In this document: piece by piece, positions 9,974 to 18,480 of the stretch
Layout of the letters: each line of letters opens with the position of its first letter
Position numbering within the stretch: the stretch's first letter is position 1
Source of the DNA: Acidobacteriota bacterium
GTDB lineage: Bacteria > Acidobacteriota > Thermoanaerobaculia > Multivoradales > JAGPDF01
Direction: 5' to 3'
Length of the DNA: 64,000 nucleotides
Assembly (NCBI GenBank): GCA_014584695.1
Contig: JACTMI010000046.1
Coordinates: 1-64,000 of the forward strand
The notes under the pieces: generated by a model
Told to the model about the DNA's origin: nothing
Database searches by the model: none
The model's input: only the letters and a program-made list of their open reading frames with translations
Made by a program: the position numbers and the translations under genes

Positions 9974-12261
9974 TCTCCGGCCGCGCGCGGCGCGGGGTCG
10001 CCCTGCTGGGGATGGCGCTCGCCGGCGCGCTCGCCGGCGCCGCCCAGGAGCCGGCGCCGCCGGCCGAGCCGGCTCCGGCCGCCCCTTCTCCGGTCGCCCC
10101 GGATCCGCGCCGGATCCAGTTCGAGCTCGAGGTTCCGGCGGCGCGGGGCGGCGGCACGATCGTCGGCTCGGCCGCCAGCCTGGAGACCACCGGCACCTCC
10201 CAGGTGGTGCTCGAGGGGGCCGTCGAGATCGTCTACCAGGACCTCAAAGTGGCGGCCGAGCGCCTGGTGCTCCACCGCGACGAGCTGACCGTCGAGGCGA
10301 CCGGTGACGTCGTCTTCGACCAGGGGCCGAACCGGATCGGCGCCCAGCGGGTCGAGATCGACCTCGAAACGCGCAACGGCACCTTCTGGAACGCTTCCGC
10401 CTACGTCGACCCGGACTACCACTTCCGCGGCGCGGTGGTGTCGAAGACCGGCCCCGACGAGTACGAGGTCCAGGACGGCGTCTTCACCTCCTGCGCGGGC
10501 GACCCCACTCCGGACTGGAGCTTCGGCCTCGCCCGCGCGCGGGTCACGGTGGGCGGCTACGCCCGGCTCCAGCACGCGACCATGAAGGTGAAGAAGCTGC
10601 CGGTCTTCTACTGGCCGTACATGCTCTGGCCGGCCAAGACGGAGCGGACCTCGGGCCTGCTGATCCCGAACGTCGGCTACTCGAAGCGCCGCGGCGCCTA
10701 CCTCGGGCTGGCGCACTACCAGGTGCTTGGCCCGAGCTTCGACAACACGGTCTACCTCGACCTCTGGGGTGAGGACTACGCCGGTCTCGGCAGCGAGCTG
10801 CGCTACCGTCCGACCGAGGGGACCGGCGGCGAGGCGCTCGCCTACGCGCTCTACGACCCGCTCTCCGAACAGGTCGAGTGGAAGCTGCGCTGGCGGCACG
10901 TCACCTCGGACCTGCCGCTCGGCCTGCGCGGCGTGGTGTCGTTCGAGGACTTCTCGGACTTCGACTTCTTCCGCGAGTTCGAGCGCTCCGAAGGCGACAA
11001 CACGCGCCGCTTCCTCTACTCGAACGCCTTCGTCTCCGGCAGCTGGGGTCCGCACTCGCTCAACGTGATGCTCGATCAGCGCGAGACCTTTCTCGGCGGC
11101 GGCCTGCGGGTGACGCAGCGCCAGCTGCCGGAGGTCGAGTACCGGCTGCGCAAGCTCAAGCTCGGCGAGCTGCCGCTCTACCTGTCCTTGGACACCAATG
11201 CCAGCTACCTGCAGGCGGTCTTCCCCGACTCGACCGACGTCGGTTACGGCCGGCTCGACCTGCGCCCGGACTTGACGCTGCCGGTGCGCCTCGCGCCCTG
11301 GCTGTCGCTCGCCGTCTCGGCCGGCGGGCGGGCCACCTACTGGAGCGACTCGGTGCCCGCGGTACGGCAGAACCCGGACAGCGGCGCCTTCGAACGGCTG
11401 TGTGACGACGGGCCGCCGGCGCCGGGCGAGAGCTACTGCGGCGAGGCGCTGACGCGCGTCTTTCCGACCGCCGCGGCGGAGCTGGTCGGGCCATCGTTCT
11501 CGCGCATCTTCGAGGGCGGCTCGGGCCGCTTCGCCAAGTTCAAGCACGTCATCGAGCCGCGCTGGACGTACTCCTACGTCGGCTCGTTCGACGACCAGGA
11601 TCGGGTGTCGCGGTTCGACGAGATCGACGGCTTCAGCTCGCACCACATCGCGGAGCTCGCGTTGGTCAATCGGCTGCTGGCGAAGCCCGCCGAGGCCGGA
11701 GAGGGGGCCTACGAGATCCTGGCGGTGGCGATCGCCCAGGCGGTGTCGCTCGACGACGAGCAGCCGCTCCAGTCGTCGCGGGACCGCACCGTCACCCGGC
11801 AGGAGAGCGGCCTGGTCGGCAGCCTGCGCTTCAATCCCAGCCGGGCCCTGTCGCTGCAGGCGCAAGCGACGTATTCGACGCTCTTTTCCGGGCTCGAATC
11901 GACGTCGATCTCCGGCCGCGCCGACTTCGGGCGGCTCGACCTGTCGCTGACCTGGTTCACCCGCTACGACCCCGAGCTCGCGACCACGTCCTCGGACCAG
12001 GCCCGCCTCGGTTTCGGCCTCGAGCTGCTGCCGGGCCGGCTGGGCGTCGCCGGCCAGGTCAACTACGACATCGAGGGGGGCGAGGTGCAACAGCAGCGCT
12101 ACTTCCTCTCCTACACGTCCCAGTGCTGGGCGCTGTCGATCGAGGCGCGCGAGCAGGTGACCTCGCTCTACCAGAGCCGCGACTACCGTTTCGCGCTGAC
12201 GCTGAAGAACGTCGGCACCTTCCTCGACGTCACCGGCGGCACCTCGAACGCCGGTCGGTAG
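9970..12261 (+). CDS. lptD: LPS-assembly outer membrane protein LptD
   Basis: A 763-residue protein with a signal peptide, a Pro/Ala linker and an OstA/LptA-like jellyroll (about 60-190, with TSQVVLEGAVEIVYQD and RLVLHRDELTVEATGDVVF), then a long LptD beta-barrel. Family phrases include KLPVFYWPYMLWPAK, TSGLLIPNVGYSKRRG and the late FKHVIEPRWTYSYV. Four Cys in the mature protein (one after the jellyroll, two in a barrel loop, one near the C-terminus) could form disulfides as in E. coli LptD. It inserts lipopolysaccharide into the outer leaflet of the outer membrane. Being between a thiolase and sugar-nucleotide genes, with 4- and 6-base junctions, it belongs to the same transcript. Confidence 0.92.
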   Translation: MISGRARRGVALLGMALAGALAGAAQEPAPPAEPAPAAPSPVAPDPRRIQFELEVPAARGGGTIVGSAASLETTGTSQVVLEGAVEIVYQDLKVAAERLVLHRDELTVEATGDVVFDQGPNRIGAQRVEIDLETRNGTFWNASAYVDPDYHFRGAVVSKTGPDEYEVQDGVFTSCAGDPTPDWSFGLARARVTVGGYARLQHATMKVKKLPVFYWPYMLWPAKTERTSGLLIPNVGYSKRRGAYLGLAHYQVLGPSFDNTVYLDLWGEDYAGLGSELRYRPTEGTGGEALAYALYDPLSEQVEWKLRWRHVTSDLPLGLRGVVSFEDFSDFDFFREFERSEGDNTRRFLYSNAFVSGSWGPHSLNVMLDQRETFLGGGLRVTQRQLPEVEYRLRKLKLGELPLYLSLDTNASYLQAVFPDSTDVGYGRLDLRPDLTLPVRLAPWLSLAVSAGGRATYWSDSVPAVRQNPDSGAFERLCDDGPPAPGESYCGEALTRVFPTAAAELVGPSFSRIFEGGSGRFAKFKHVIEPRWTYSYVGSFDDQDRVSRFDEIDGFSSHHIAELALVNRLLAKPAEAGEGAYEILAVAIAQAVSLDDEQPLQSSRDRTVTRQESGLVGSLRFNPSRALSLQAQATYSTLFSGLESTSISGRADFGRLDLSLTWFTRYDPELATTSSDQARLGFGLELLPGRLGVAGQVNYDIEGGEVQQQRYFLSYTSQCWALSIEAREQVTSLYQSRDYRFALTLKNVGTFLDVTGGTSNAGR

Positions 12262-12266
12262 CCGCC

Positions 12267-13121
12267 GTGCGCACGCTCGTCTTCGGCGGCACCGGCATCG
12301 TCGGCCGGGCGACGGTCGCGGCGGCGCGCCGGCGCGGCTTCCCGGCGCTCGGGCTCTCCCGCGGCCAGGGCGACATCGGCGCGCCGGAGCGCGTCGCCGC
12401 CGCGATCGCGGCGTTCCGCCCGAGGCTGGTCGTCAACTGCGCCGCGTTCACCCGGGTCGACGATTGCGAGACCGCGCCGGAGCGCGCTTTCGCCGTCAAC
12501 GCCGAGGCGGTGGGGATCGTGGCGCGCGCATGCGCGCGCGCCGGCTGCCGCCTGCTCCACCTGTCCACCGACTACGTCTTCGACGGCGCCGGCGCGCAGC
12601 CGTACCGGGAGGAGGATGCCACCGGCCCGCGCTCGGTCTACGGTGCCTCGAAACTCGCCGGCGAGGCGCGCGCGCTCGAGGCGCCGGGGGCGTTGGTGGT
12701 GCGCACGAGCTGGGTGTTCGGCGCCGGCGGGCCGAACTTCGTCGACACGATCCGGGCGCTGCTCGAAGCGCGGCGAACACCTCTGCGCGTGGTCGCCGAC
12801 CAGATTGGCGCCCCGACTTACGCCCGCTTCCTGGCGCGCGCCCTGTTGGATCTGGGAGAATCGGGCGCCGAAGGGCGGGTGCACTACCGGAACCGGGAGC
12901 CGGTCTCCTGGTTCGAGTTCGCGCGCGCGATCGTCGCGGCGCTCGGCCTCGAGGTCGAGGTCGTGCCGGTCGCCACCTCGGAGTTCCCCCGTCCGGCGCC
13001 CCGCCCGGCCTACTCGGTCCTGGCGGTCGGGCGCTTCGAGGCGCTCGCCGGCCGGCCGGTCGAGCCATGGCGCGCGGGCCTCGCGGATTACCTGCAGCCG
13101 AAGGAGAGAACGTCGAGATGA
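12267..13121 (+). CDS. rmlD: dTDP-4-dehydrorhamnose reductase-like SDR
   Basis: A 284-residue extended SDR of RmlD type. It has the GGTGIVG nucleotide loop, VVNCAAFTRVDDCE, LSTDYVFDG, and the catalytic YGASKLAGE (Tyr-X3-Lys). RmlD reduces dTDP-4-keto-L-rhamnose to dTDP-L-rhamnose with NADPH. The other rml genes are not in the window, so the substrate is assigned by family only. The GTG start at 12267 lies 5 bases after the lptD stop; longer forms would run inside lptD. It overlaps the next gene by ATGA. Confidence 0.85.
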   Translation: MRTLVFGGTGIVGRATVAAARRRGFPALGLSRGQGDIGAPERVAAAIAAFRPRLVVNCAAFTRVDDCETAPERAFAVNAEAVGIVARACARAGCRLLHLSTDYVFDGAGAQPYREEDATGPRSVYGASKLAGEARALEAPGALVVRTSWVFGAGGPNFVDTIRALLEARRTPLRVVADQIGAPTYARFLARALLDLGESGAEGRVHYRNREPVSWFEFARAIVAALGLEVEVVPVATSEFPRPAPRPAYSVLAVGRFEALAGRPVEPWRAGLADYLQPKERTSR

Positions 13122-14104
13122 AACGGGTCCTGATCACCGGCATCACCGGCTTCGCCGGTTCGCACCTGGCCGACTTCCTGCTCGCCGAGCACCCGGAGGT
13201 CGAGGTCTGGGGCACCTATCGCTGGCGCAGCCGGCGCGAGAACATCGAGCACATCGAGAGCCGCATCCGGCTGGTCGAGTGCGAGCTCGACGACGCCTCG
13301 GCGGTGCGCCGCGCGCTCGAGCTGTCGAGCCCCGACGCGGTCTTCCATCTGGCGGCGCAGAGCTTCGTGCCGGCCTCCTGGGTGGCGCCGGCCGACACGC
13401 TGCGCTCGAACGTCACCGGGCAGGCGAACCTGTTCGAGGCCGCGCGCGAGCTGGGGCTGGATCCGGTCTTCCAGCTCGCCTGCTCGAGCGAGGAGTACGG
13501 CCTGGTGCTGCCGGACGAGACGCCGATCCGGGAGAGCAACCCGCTGCGGCCGCTGTCGCCCTACGCGGTGTCGAAAGTGGCGCAGGACTTCCTCGGCTAC
13601 CAGTACTTCCAGAGCTACGGCACGAAGGCGGTCCGGACGCGCGGCTTCAACCACGAGGGGCCACGCCGTGGCGAGGTCTTCGTGATGTCGAACTTTGCCC
13701 GCCAGGTGGCGGCGATCGAGGCCGGCCTGCAGGAGCCGGTGATCCGGGTCGGCAATCTCGACTCGGTCCGCGACTTCACCGACGTGCGCGACATGGTGCG
13801 CGGCTACTGGCTGGCGGTCGAGCGCGCGACTCCCGGCGAGGTCTACAACATCGCCTCCGGCCAGGGCATCACCATCCGCGCCATGCTCGACCAGATCCTC
13901 GCGCTGGCCCGGGTCGAGGTGCGCACCGAGGTCGATCCGGCGCGCCTGCGGCCCTCCGATGTCGAGGTGCTGCTGGGCGACGCCTCGAAGTTCCGGGCCG
14001 AGACCGGCTGGGCGCCGACCATCCCGCTCGATCGCACCATCGCCGACACGCTCGACTACTGGCGCGCCCGCTTCGCGGCGCGCGCCGCGGCGGCCGAGGT
14101 TTGA
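13118..14104 (+). CDS. GDP-mannose 4,6-dehydratase-like epimerase/dehydratase
   Basis: A 328-residue extended SDR. The order GITGFAGSHLADFLL, EVWGTYRWRS, VFHLAAQSFVPASW, ACSSEEYG, YAVSKVAQDFLG and RTRGFNHEGPRRGE matches GDP-mannose 4,6-dehydratases and the related GDP-6-deoxy-hexose reductases. The GNLDSVRDFTDVRDMVRGY segment is also typical. It probably acts on a GDP-sugar for surface glycan synthesis. The ATG overlaps the rmlD stop, and an AAGGAGAG ribosome binding site sits at 13101-13108. Gmd and Rmd cannot be told apart firmly from motifs. Confidence 0.8.
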   Translation: MKRVLITGITGFAGSHLADFLLAEHPEVEVWGTYRWRSRRENIEHIESRIRLVECELDDASAVRRALELSSPDAVFHLAAQSFVPASWVAPADTLRSNVTGQANLFEAARELGLDPVFQLACSSEEYGLVLPDETPIRESNPLRPLSPYAVSKVAQDFLGYQYFQSYGTKAVRTRGFNHEGPRRGEVFVMSNFARQVAAIEAGLQEPVIRVGNLDSVRDFTDVRDMVRGYWLAVERATPGEVYNIASGQGITIRAMLDQILALARVEVRTEVDPARLRPSDVEVLLGDASKFRAETGWAPTIPLDRTIADTLDYWRARFAARAAAAEV

Positions 14105-14129
14105 CCGGGAGCGAGAGGGGGAGGGGCTC

Positions 14130-15035
14130 GTGCGCGTCCTGCTGACCGGCGCCGCGGGGTTCCTCGGCCGGCATCTGGCGCGCCGCCTGGCCGGAGTCGG
14201 GTGCGAGGTCATCGGTCTGTCGCTCGAGCCCGTGGGCCTGCCCGCGGGCATGTCGTTCGTCGCCGCCGACGTGCGGGACCGGTCGGCGATCGCTGGGGCC
14301 GTCGAACGGGTGGCGCCGGACGCCATCGTCCACCTGGCGGCGCTCTCGCACGTCGGTGAGTCCTGGCAGCGCCTGTCCGACTACTTCGCGGTCAACGTGC
14401 TGGGGACGGAGAACGTGGTTGCCGCGGCGCGCGGCCGGCGGCTGCTGTTCGCGTCGACCGCCGAGGTCTACGGCCTGGTGCCGGAGGCGGAGCAGCCGAT
14501 CCGGGAGGAGCGGCCGCTGGCGCCGCAGTCGCCCTACGCGATGACCAAGGCGGCCGGCGAGCGGTGGGTCCGCGCGGCCGGTGGCACGGTGTTGCGGCTG
14601 TTCAACCTGGTCGGTCCCGGGCAGGCGCCGATCTTCGCGCTGCCCTCCTTCGCGGCGCAGCTCGCCGCCATCGAGGCGGGGCGGGCCGAGCCGGTGCTGG
14701 CGATCGGCAACCTCACGGCGCGGCGGGATTTCGTTCACGTCGAAGACGGCGCCGAGGCGGTGATTCGCCTGCTCGAACGGGGCGAGCCGGGCGAGGTCTA
14801 CAACCTGGCGAGCGGCCGGGCGACGTCGATCGCCGAGGCGCTCGAGCGGCTGATCGACCGCGCCGGCGTGCAGGTGCGGCTGGCTCAAGACCCGGAGCGA
14901 CTGCGGCCGGTGGACATCCCCCTGACCTGCGGTGATTCGTCGCGGCTGCGCGCGCTCGGCTGGCGGCCCGAGCGCGGGCTCGATGCCGCGCTCGACGAGC
15001 TCTGGTGCGAGGCACGGGCGGTGGAGGGGCGGTGA
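14130..15035 (+). CDS. NAD-dependent nucleotide-sugar epimerase/dehydratase
   Basis: A 301-residue SDR related to its upstream neighbour, suggesting a duplicated, diverged pair. It has GAAGFLGRHLARRL, IVHLAALSHVGESW, STAEVYG, YAMTKAAGERW and the GNLTARRDFVHVEDGAEAV segment. It probably epimerises, dehydrates or reduces a nucleotide sugar. I chose the GTG at 14130 because the Rossmann strand begins immediately after it and purine-rich GAGAGGGGGAGG precedes it. It overlaps the next gene by 4 bases. Confidence 0.8.
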   Translation: MRVLLTGAAGFLGRHLARRLAGVGCEVIGLSLEPVGLPAGMSFVAADVRDRSAIAGAVERVAPDAIVHLAALSHVGESWQRLSDYFAVNVLGTENVVAAARGRRLLFASTAEVYGLVPEAEQPIREERPLAPQSPYAMTKAAGERWVRAAGGTVLRLFNLVGPGQAPIFALPSFAAQLAAIEAGRAEPVLAIGNLTARRDFVHVEDGAEAVIRLLERGEPGEVYNLASGRATSIAEALERLIDRAGVQVRLAQDPERLRPVDIPLTCGDSSRLRALGWRPERGLDAALDELWCEARAVEGR

Positions 15036-16036
15036 CCGTCCTGGTCACCGGCGGCACCGGCTTCCTGGGCCGCCGGCTGGTCGAGCGCCTGACAGCGGAC
15101 GGTCACCCACTGCGGCTGCTGGTGCGTCCCTCGTCGTCGCGCGCTCGCTTCCCCGACGGCGTCGAGCTGGTCGAAGGAGACGTCACCCATCGCGCCAGCC
15201 TCGAGCGGGCCGCCACCGGCTGCGAGGCGGTGGTTCACGCCGCGGCGCTGGTCAAGATCCTGGCGCCCGCGGCCGAATACGAGCGCGTCAACGTCGCCGG
15301 TCTCCACCATCTGCTGGCGGCGGCGGCCGGCGGCGGTGTCCGCCGGATCGTCTACGTCTCGAGCTTCATCGCCCTCGGCCCGACCGAGGCCGCGCCGGGG
15401 GGCATGCTCGACGAGCACGCGCCGGCCGTCGAGCGCCGGTTCATCAACGACTACGAGCGGACCAAGACCCGCGCCGACGCGAGCGCGCGGCGGGCGATCG
15501 AGACCGGCGCGCCGCTCGCGGTCGTCTACCCCGGCATCCTCTATGGCCCGGGCGAGCTGACCGAGGGCAATCTCGTGGTGCGGCACCTGCTCGACCTCGC
15601 GCACGGCCGACTGCCCGCCCTGCTCGGCCGCCCCGAGCGGCGCTGGAGCTACGCCCACGTCGACGACGTGGCGGCCGGCGTGGTGGCCGCGCTCGACCGT
15701 TTTCGCCCCGGCGCGCGCTACGTCCTGGGCGGCGACAACGTCACGCTCGGCGACTTCTACGCGCGGGTTGCCGAGATCGCCGGCATCCAGGTGCCCGCCT
15801 GGCGGCTGCCCGATCCGGTCGCCCGGCTGCTCGGCGCGGCGATGAAGGCGTGGGCCCGGCTCGCCGGTGGCACGCCGCGCCTGACCCCGGACCTGGTCGA
15901 GATCTACCGCCACGACTGGGCCTACGACTCGACGACCGCGATGCGTGAGCTCGACTATCGCCCGCGCGGCCTGGCGCAGGGCCTGGCCGAGACCGTGGCC
16001 TGGCTGCGGACGCGGCCCGAGTGGCCCCGCCGGTGA
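15032..16036 (+). CDS. NAD(P)-dependent SDR, dihydroflavonol reductase/HpnA-like
   Basis: A 334-residue extended SDR with GGTGFLGRRLVERL, VELVEGDVTHRASLERA, VVHAAALVKI, VYVSSFIALG and YERTKTRAD (Tyr-X3-Lys). The GDVTDRASLERA-type stretch and the PGILYGPG segment resemble the dihydroflavonol-4-reductase/HpnA group rather than the nucleotide-sugar enzymes before it. Substrate is unknown; being next to an isoprenoid-alcohol kinase-like gene, a lipid-linked substrate is possible (inference). The GTG at 15032 overlaps the upstream TGA and has GGAGGGG at 15023-15029. Confidence 0.78.
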   Translation: MTVLVTGGTGFLGRRLVERLTADGHPLRLLVRPSSSRARFPDGVELVEGDVTHRASLERAATGCEAVVHAAALVKILAPAAEYERVNVAGLHHLLAAAAGGGVRRIVYVSSFIALGPTEAAPGGMLDEHAPAVERRFINDYERTKTRADASARRAIETGAPLAVVYPGILYGPGELTEGNLVVRHLLDLAHGRLPALLGRPERRWSYAHVDDVAAGVVAALDRFRPGARYVLGGDNVTLGDFYARVAEIAGIQVPAWRLPDPVARLLGAAMKAWARLAGGTPRLTPDLVEIYRHDWAYDSTTAMRELDYRPRGLAQGLAETVAWLRTRPEWPRR

Positions 16037-17364
16037 GCGGGCTCTCCGCCGGCGAGCTGGCGCGCAAGCTGGTCCACATCGGGGTCGGCGGCCTCGCCTT
16101 CGCCGTCGCGCCGCTCGGCTTTCGGGGCGCCGTCGCCTGCGCGGTGGCCGCCATCTTCCACAACGCGGTGCTGCTGCCCCGCTACGGCGGCCGCCGGCTC
16201 TGGCGGGACGCCGAGAGCGCGCGCGGCCACTCGCTCGGCATCGTGCTCTACCCGGTGGCGGTGCTGTTGCTGCTGCTGCTCTTCCATCGTCGGCTGGAAG
16301 TGGCGGCCGCGGCGTGGGGGCTCCTCGCTTTCGGCGACGGCACGGCCTCGCTGGTCGGCATGACCCTCGGCCGCGGCAACCCGTTGCCCTGGAATCCGCG
16401 CAAGAGCTGGGCCGGAACGCTCGCCTTCACGCTGTTCGGCGGCGCCTTCGCCGCGCTCCTGCTGCTGTGGACCGCGCCGGGACGCTACGAGCCCGGCTTC
16501 GCGGTCGCGATCGGCTTCGCCGCGGCGACTCTCGCGGCGCTCGTCGAGTCGCTGCCGGTGGGCCTCGACGACAACTTGGGAGTGCCGCTGCTCGCCGGCC
16601 TCTGGCTCTATTGCCTGACCTCGACCGCCGGTGGCTGGGGGGTGCTCGTCACCCCGACGGCGCTCGCCGCGACCGCGCTCGGCCTGGCGGTCAACCTCGC
16701 TCTGGCGCTCGCCGCCTGGGCCGTCGGCGGCGTCAACCGTTCGGGAGCGGTCGCCGGGGTCGTGCTCGGCACGGCGATCTGGGCGGGGCTCGGTCCCCGC
16801 GGCTTCGCCCTGCTCTTCGCCTTCTTCGCCCTCGGCACGCTCGCCACCCGCGTCGGCTACGAAGCGAAGGCGAAGCGCCGCTTGGCGCAAGCGGACGGTG
16901 GCCGGCGCGGCGCTCGCAACGCGCTCGCCAAGACCACGGTGCCGGCGCTCGCGGCGCTGCTCGCGGCGGCGAGCGGCCAGATGGAGCTCTACGCGCTCGC
17001 GGCGGCCGGCGCGCTGGCCGCCGCGGCCGCGGACACCTGCGCCTCGGAGATTGGCCAGGTGTACGGGCGGCGGACCTTCCTGGTGACGTCGCTGCGGGCC
17101 GTTCCCCCCGGCACCGAGGGCGCGGTGTCGCTCGAAGGGACGCTCGCCGGGATCGCGGCTTCGTTCGCGGTCGGGGGGCTGGGGGCCCTCTTGGGCCTCT
17201 ATCCGCCGTCCGGAGTGCTGGTGGTCGCGGTGGCGGCCTTCGCCGCCAACACCCTGGAGAGCCTGCTCGGCGCCACCCTCGAACAGCGCGGCCTGCTCGA
17301 CAACGAGGCGGTCAACTTCCTGAACACGCTGGCCGGCGCCGGGATCGCCGCGGCCCTCGCCTGA
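16033..17364 (+). CDS. Polyprenol/phytol kinase-like domain fused to DUF92 membrane protein
   Basis: About 443 residues, a polytopic membrane protein with two halves. Residues 1 to about 210 resemble the CTP-dependent dolichol/phytol kinase family (VTE5/SEC59 type): LARKLVHIG at the start, then GDGTASLVGMTLGRG and RKSWAGTLAF. The second half is DUF92 (TMEM19/VTE6 type): VNRSGAVAGVVLG, TCASEIGQVYGRRTFLVTS, GTEGAVSLEGTLAG and NTLESLLGATLEQRG. In plants VTE5 phosphorylates phytol and VTE6 phosphorylates phytyl phosphate, so one polypeptide could recycle an isoprenoid alcohol to its diphosphate. That activity is inferred. The GTG at 16033 makes a 4-base overlap like the rest of this operon; 16021 is the alternative. 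Confidence 0.82.
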   Translation: MSGLSAGELARKLVHIGVGGLAFAVAPLGFRGAVACAVAAIFHNAVLLPRYGGRRLWRDAESARGHSLGIVLYPVAVLLLLLLFHRRLEVAAAAWGLLAFGDGTASLVGMTLGRGNPLPWNPRKSWAGTLAFTLFGGAFAALLLLWTAPGRYEPGFAVAIGFAAATLAALVESLPVGLDDNLGVPLLAGLWLYCLTSTAGGWGVLVTPTALAATALGLAVNLALALAAWAVGGVNRSGAVAGVVLGTAIWAGLGPRGFALLFAFFALGTLATRVGYEAKAKRRLAQADGGRRGARNALAKTTVPALAALLAAASGQMELYALAAAGALAAAAADTCASEIGQVYGRRTFLVTSLRAVPPGTEGAVSLEGTLAGIAASFAVGGLGALLGLYPPSGVLVVAVAAFAANTLESLLGATLEQRGLLDNEAVNFLNTLAGAGIAAALA

Positions 17365-18480
17365 TCAGCTTCCAGCCGCGAGCGGCTCGGGCCGCACGAG
17401 CGCGGCGAACAGCTCGACCAGCGCCGGATCCAGGAACGTCCCGGCGCGGTCGCGCAGGATCTGCAGCGCCTCCTCCGCGGTGGCGCCGCCGATCGAGCGG
17501 ACGGTGTCCCAGCTGTCGGCCACGGCGACGATGCGGGCCACCGCCACCGGCAGGCGCGGTGTGTCGAGGCGCGGGTAGTTGGGCTGGCCGTCGAACCGGA
17601 GGTGGTGCTCGTAGGCGGCGAGCACGGCGACCTCGGGCACCCCGTCGAGGGCCGCCAGGCGGGCTGCCCCCCGTGCTGGGTGGAGCCGGCGGCGCAGCGC
17701 GGCGTCCTCGCCCGGCGGCGCCGGTTCGAGGTGACCGACGTCGTGAAGCAGACCGGCCATACCCAGCTCGTCGAGGGCGTCGCCGGAGAGGCCGAGCGCC
17801 TGACCGAGCCGCAGCGACGCGAGCGCCACGGCGAGGCCGTGGACGAAGGCGCGATCGTCGCTGTCGGCGACCTCGAGGTGGGGCGGTTCGAGGCGGAGCC
17901 CCTGTGCCGCGCGCGCCAGGCGCCCGATCATCGCGCGCAGGCGCTCGACCCGCGTCGCCGTGCCGCGCGCGATCCCGATCAGCTCCTGCCGCGCCGCGAG
18001 GAGTTGCTCGGGCGAGGCGAAAGGTGGCCGGTCGCTCGACCCGCCGCTAGCCTCTTCATGGGCGTCCCCACCCAGCAACCCCGCCTTGCCGACCTGCAGG
18101 TGCGCGGATCCCTGCGGCCCGGCCGCGCTGGCGCACGAATCGAGGAAGCCGCCGAGCTCGGCCGCGTCCAGGCCCCGCAACAGCACCAGGCCGCCGATGC
18201 CGTGGCGGGCGAAGCCCTGCATCAGCCCGCGCGTCCAGGTCACCTCCTCGGGCAACGCCTGGTGGTCGACGAGCAGCTGTCCTTCGAGCGAGAGCAGCGA
18301 AAGCTCGTCCGATTCGGCTCCCTGGAGCCAGGCTTCGAAGGCCGCGATCGTCCGCTCGACCGCGCGATGCACCTGGGGATGCGCGGAGGGGTAGACCGCG
18401 CGCTGCTGAAAGGCGGCGCCCAGATCGACGACCAGGCGCTCGGCCAGCGCCGACGGATCGCGAGTCGCGTCGCCGCTCAC
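17365..18480 (-). CDS. HD-GYP-like phosphohydrolase with unassigned N-terminal domain
   Basis: A 371-residue protein. The C-terminal 190 residues look like an HD-GYP domain: LLHDVGH (HD pair), LHPARGA, AYEHH, VAVADSWDTVRS. Deviations are clear: HHExxxGxGYP reads HHLRFDGQPNYP, with Glu changed to Leu and GYP changed to NYP plus an insertion, and the usual Lys after HDIG is His. HD-GYP enzymes hydrolyse cyclic-di-GMP; activity here is doubtful. The N-terminal 120 residues (YPSAHPQVHRAV, then RHGIGGLVLLRGLDAAELGGFL) resemble the N-terminus of the upstream HEAT protein. It overlaps that gene by 4 bases, so the two are co-translated. Confidence 0.8.
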   Translation of the reverse strand: MSGDATRDPSALAERLVVDLGAAFQQRAVYPSAHPQVHRAVERTIAAFEAWLQGAESDELSLLSLEGQLLVDHQALPEEVTWTRGLMQGFARHGIGGLVLLRGLDAAELGGFLDSCASAAGPQGSAHLQVGKAGLLGGDAHEEASGGSSDRPPFASPEQLLAARQELIGIARGTATRVERLRAMIGRLARAAQGLRLEPPHLEVADSDDRAFVHGLAVALASLRLGQALGLSGDALDELGMAGLLHDVGHLEPAPPGEDAALRRRLHPARGAARLAALDGVPEVAVLAAYEHHLRFDGQPNYPRLDTPRLPVAVARIVAVADSWDTVRSIGGATAEEALQILRDRAGTFLDPALVELFAALVRPEPLAAGS

